NCBI GenBank assembly: GCA_947304475.1
Contig: CAMZBE010000075.1
Span: forward strand, 1 to 6,694
Direction of reading: 5' to 3'
DNA: 6,694 nt
DNA from: an uncultured Clostridia bacterium
Lineage (GTDB): Bacteria > Bacillota > Clostridia > Oscillospirales > CAG-272
The notes under the pieces are model-generated. The model had not been told where the DNA came from, made no database searches, and was given only the letters and a program-made list of their open reading frames with translations. Positions 6,134-6,694 of this stretch are shown here, piece after piece. Position 1 is the first letter of the stretch. Each line of letters starts with the position of its first letter. The position numbers were made by a program, and so were the translations under genes.

Positions 6134-6694
6134 ATGAAACAATATCTGTTCACTTCGATCTACAAACAGATCGTCCGGGATTTCGCGTTTCTGCACGATC
6201 ACGGCTACGACTATTCCCACGATATCCGGCACTTCGTCGTCCCTTCCGTTCTCTTCAAAAACTTTGACAAGGAGATCCGGATCGGGTTCAACTACGAAAC
6301 CCGCAAAATGTTGATCGTATGGTACCGGATGCGCGGATACTTTTTCTGTTGCACCGCCGATCTGTCCGAACCCTTCGAGTGGAAGGGAAAGACCTACAAA
6401 GCGCAAGTCGAAGACGCGAAGCGGTTGGTCGAACGATTTCTCTCGGGCGATCCGACTCTGGACTATCTCTGCATGAAAGTCAAAGGCGTCACGCACGACA
6501 AGGCGAGCGGCGAAGCGGATCTTTTGGTCACAGACGGCGAACGCGAACTGATCTGTTACTGCCCTCTCTGCCGCGTGAAATGTCCCTCGGACGTCGACGA
6601 GATCACCGCGTTTGAAGCCGGCGGGATCATGATCGCCGACGAGCCCGGCTACGTGATTGAGAAGACCGACGCAGGGTATTTCTCCTACCGCTTG
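6134..6694 (+). CDS. Uncharacterised protein with a cysteine cluster, right-truncated by window
   Basis: The frame is open for 187 codons from ATG 6134 to the last base, so the C-terminus is missing. The first 105 residues form a separate-looking module: helix YKQIVRDFAFLHDHGYDYS, strands VLFKNFDKEIRIGFNYETRKMLIVWYR, and helix AKRLVERFLSG. After it comes a short module with CYCPLCRVKC (C141, C143, C146, C150), which could bind a metal ion, followed by ITAFEAGGIMIADEPGYVIEKTDAGYFSYRL. The N-terminal layout (helix, strand hairpin with FKN and YxxR, helix) is a shape I associate with small proteins of immunity-like clusters, without being able to name the family. GAGGG upstream of the ATG serves as ribosome binding site, and the gap to the preceding gene is 21 bp. 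No membrane segment. Confidence 0.72.
   Translation, partial: MKQYLFTSIYKQIVRDFAFLHDHGYDYSHDIRHFVVPSVLFKNFDKEIRIGFNYETRKMLIVWYRMRGYFFCCTADLSEPFEWKGKTYKAQVEDAKRLVERFLSGDPTLDYLCMKVKGVTHDKASGEADLLVTDGERELICYCPLCRVKCPSDVDEITAFEAGGIMIADEPGYVIEKTDAGYFSYRL

Overview
The window looks like a chromosomal segment of a spore-forming clostridium (Bacillota, Clostridia), probably an uncultured gut-type lineage. The reasons are a DUF3794-plus-LysM protein of the SipL spore-morphogenesis type, purine-rich Gram-positive ribosome binding sites before nearly every gene, a strict sigma-A type promoter, and a hairpin array with GTGAAG spacers. I recall similar arrays from clostridial genomes but could not check this. 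The DNA is GC-rich overall, with AT-rich intergenic islands. Taxonomy is inference only.

Left part (1-3349), all minus strand. Reading in the direction of transcription, a SipL-like DUF3794/LysM protein (3349 to 1793) ends at a hairpin with T-runs on both sides (1747-1773). Just beyond it a new AT-rich promoter region (about 1723-1751) appears to start a second unit. That unit encodes a 238-residue double zinc-knuckle-like protein (DUF6062-like; 1652 to 936) that overlaps by 7 bp the GTG start of an SbcC/Rad50/YhaN-type P-loop ATPase (942 to beyond the left edge).

Middle (3350-3595), divergent intergenic region. It holds three things. First, a minus-strand promoter for the SipL-like gene that resembles the sporulation sigma-E consensus and has a run of eight G in its spacer. 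Second, an array of four different perfect hairpins set between five copies of GTGAAG/GTGATG (3407-3517). Third, a plus-strand promoter with both consensus hexamers, TTGACA-17 bp-TATAAT (3538-3566).

Right part (3596-6694), all plus strand. Six closely spaced genes (gaps of 2, 21, 33, 25 and 21 bp), each with its own ribosome binding site, follow the sigma-A promoter, and no terminator is visible between them. They encode a 151-aa protein, a 76-aa CxxC...CxxC mini-protein, a 182-aa protein, a 275-aa protein with three membrane segments, a 123-aa protein and a right-truncated protein of at least 187 aa with a cysteine cluster. None can be assigned a named function from sequence alone. A string of small, mutually unrelated, mostly cytosolic proteins resembles accessory or immunity-type gene clusters, but no toxin is visible, so that reading is a hypothesis. 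This operon and the hairpin array are the parts of the window most likely to hold undescribed biology.
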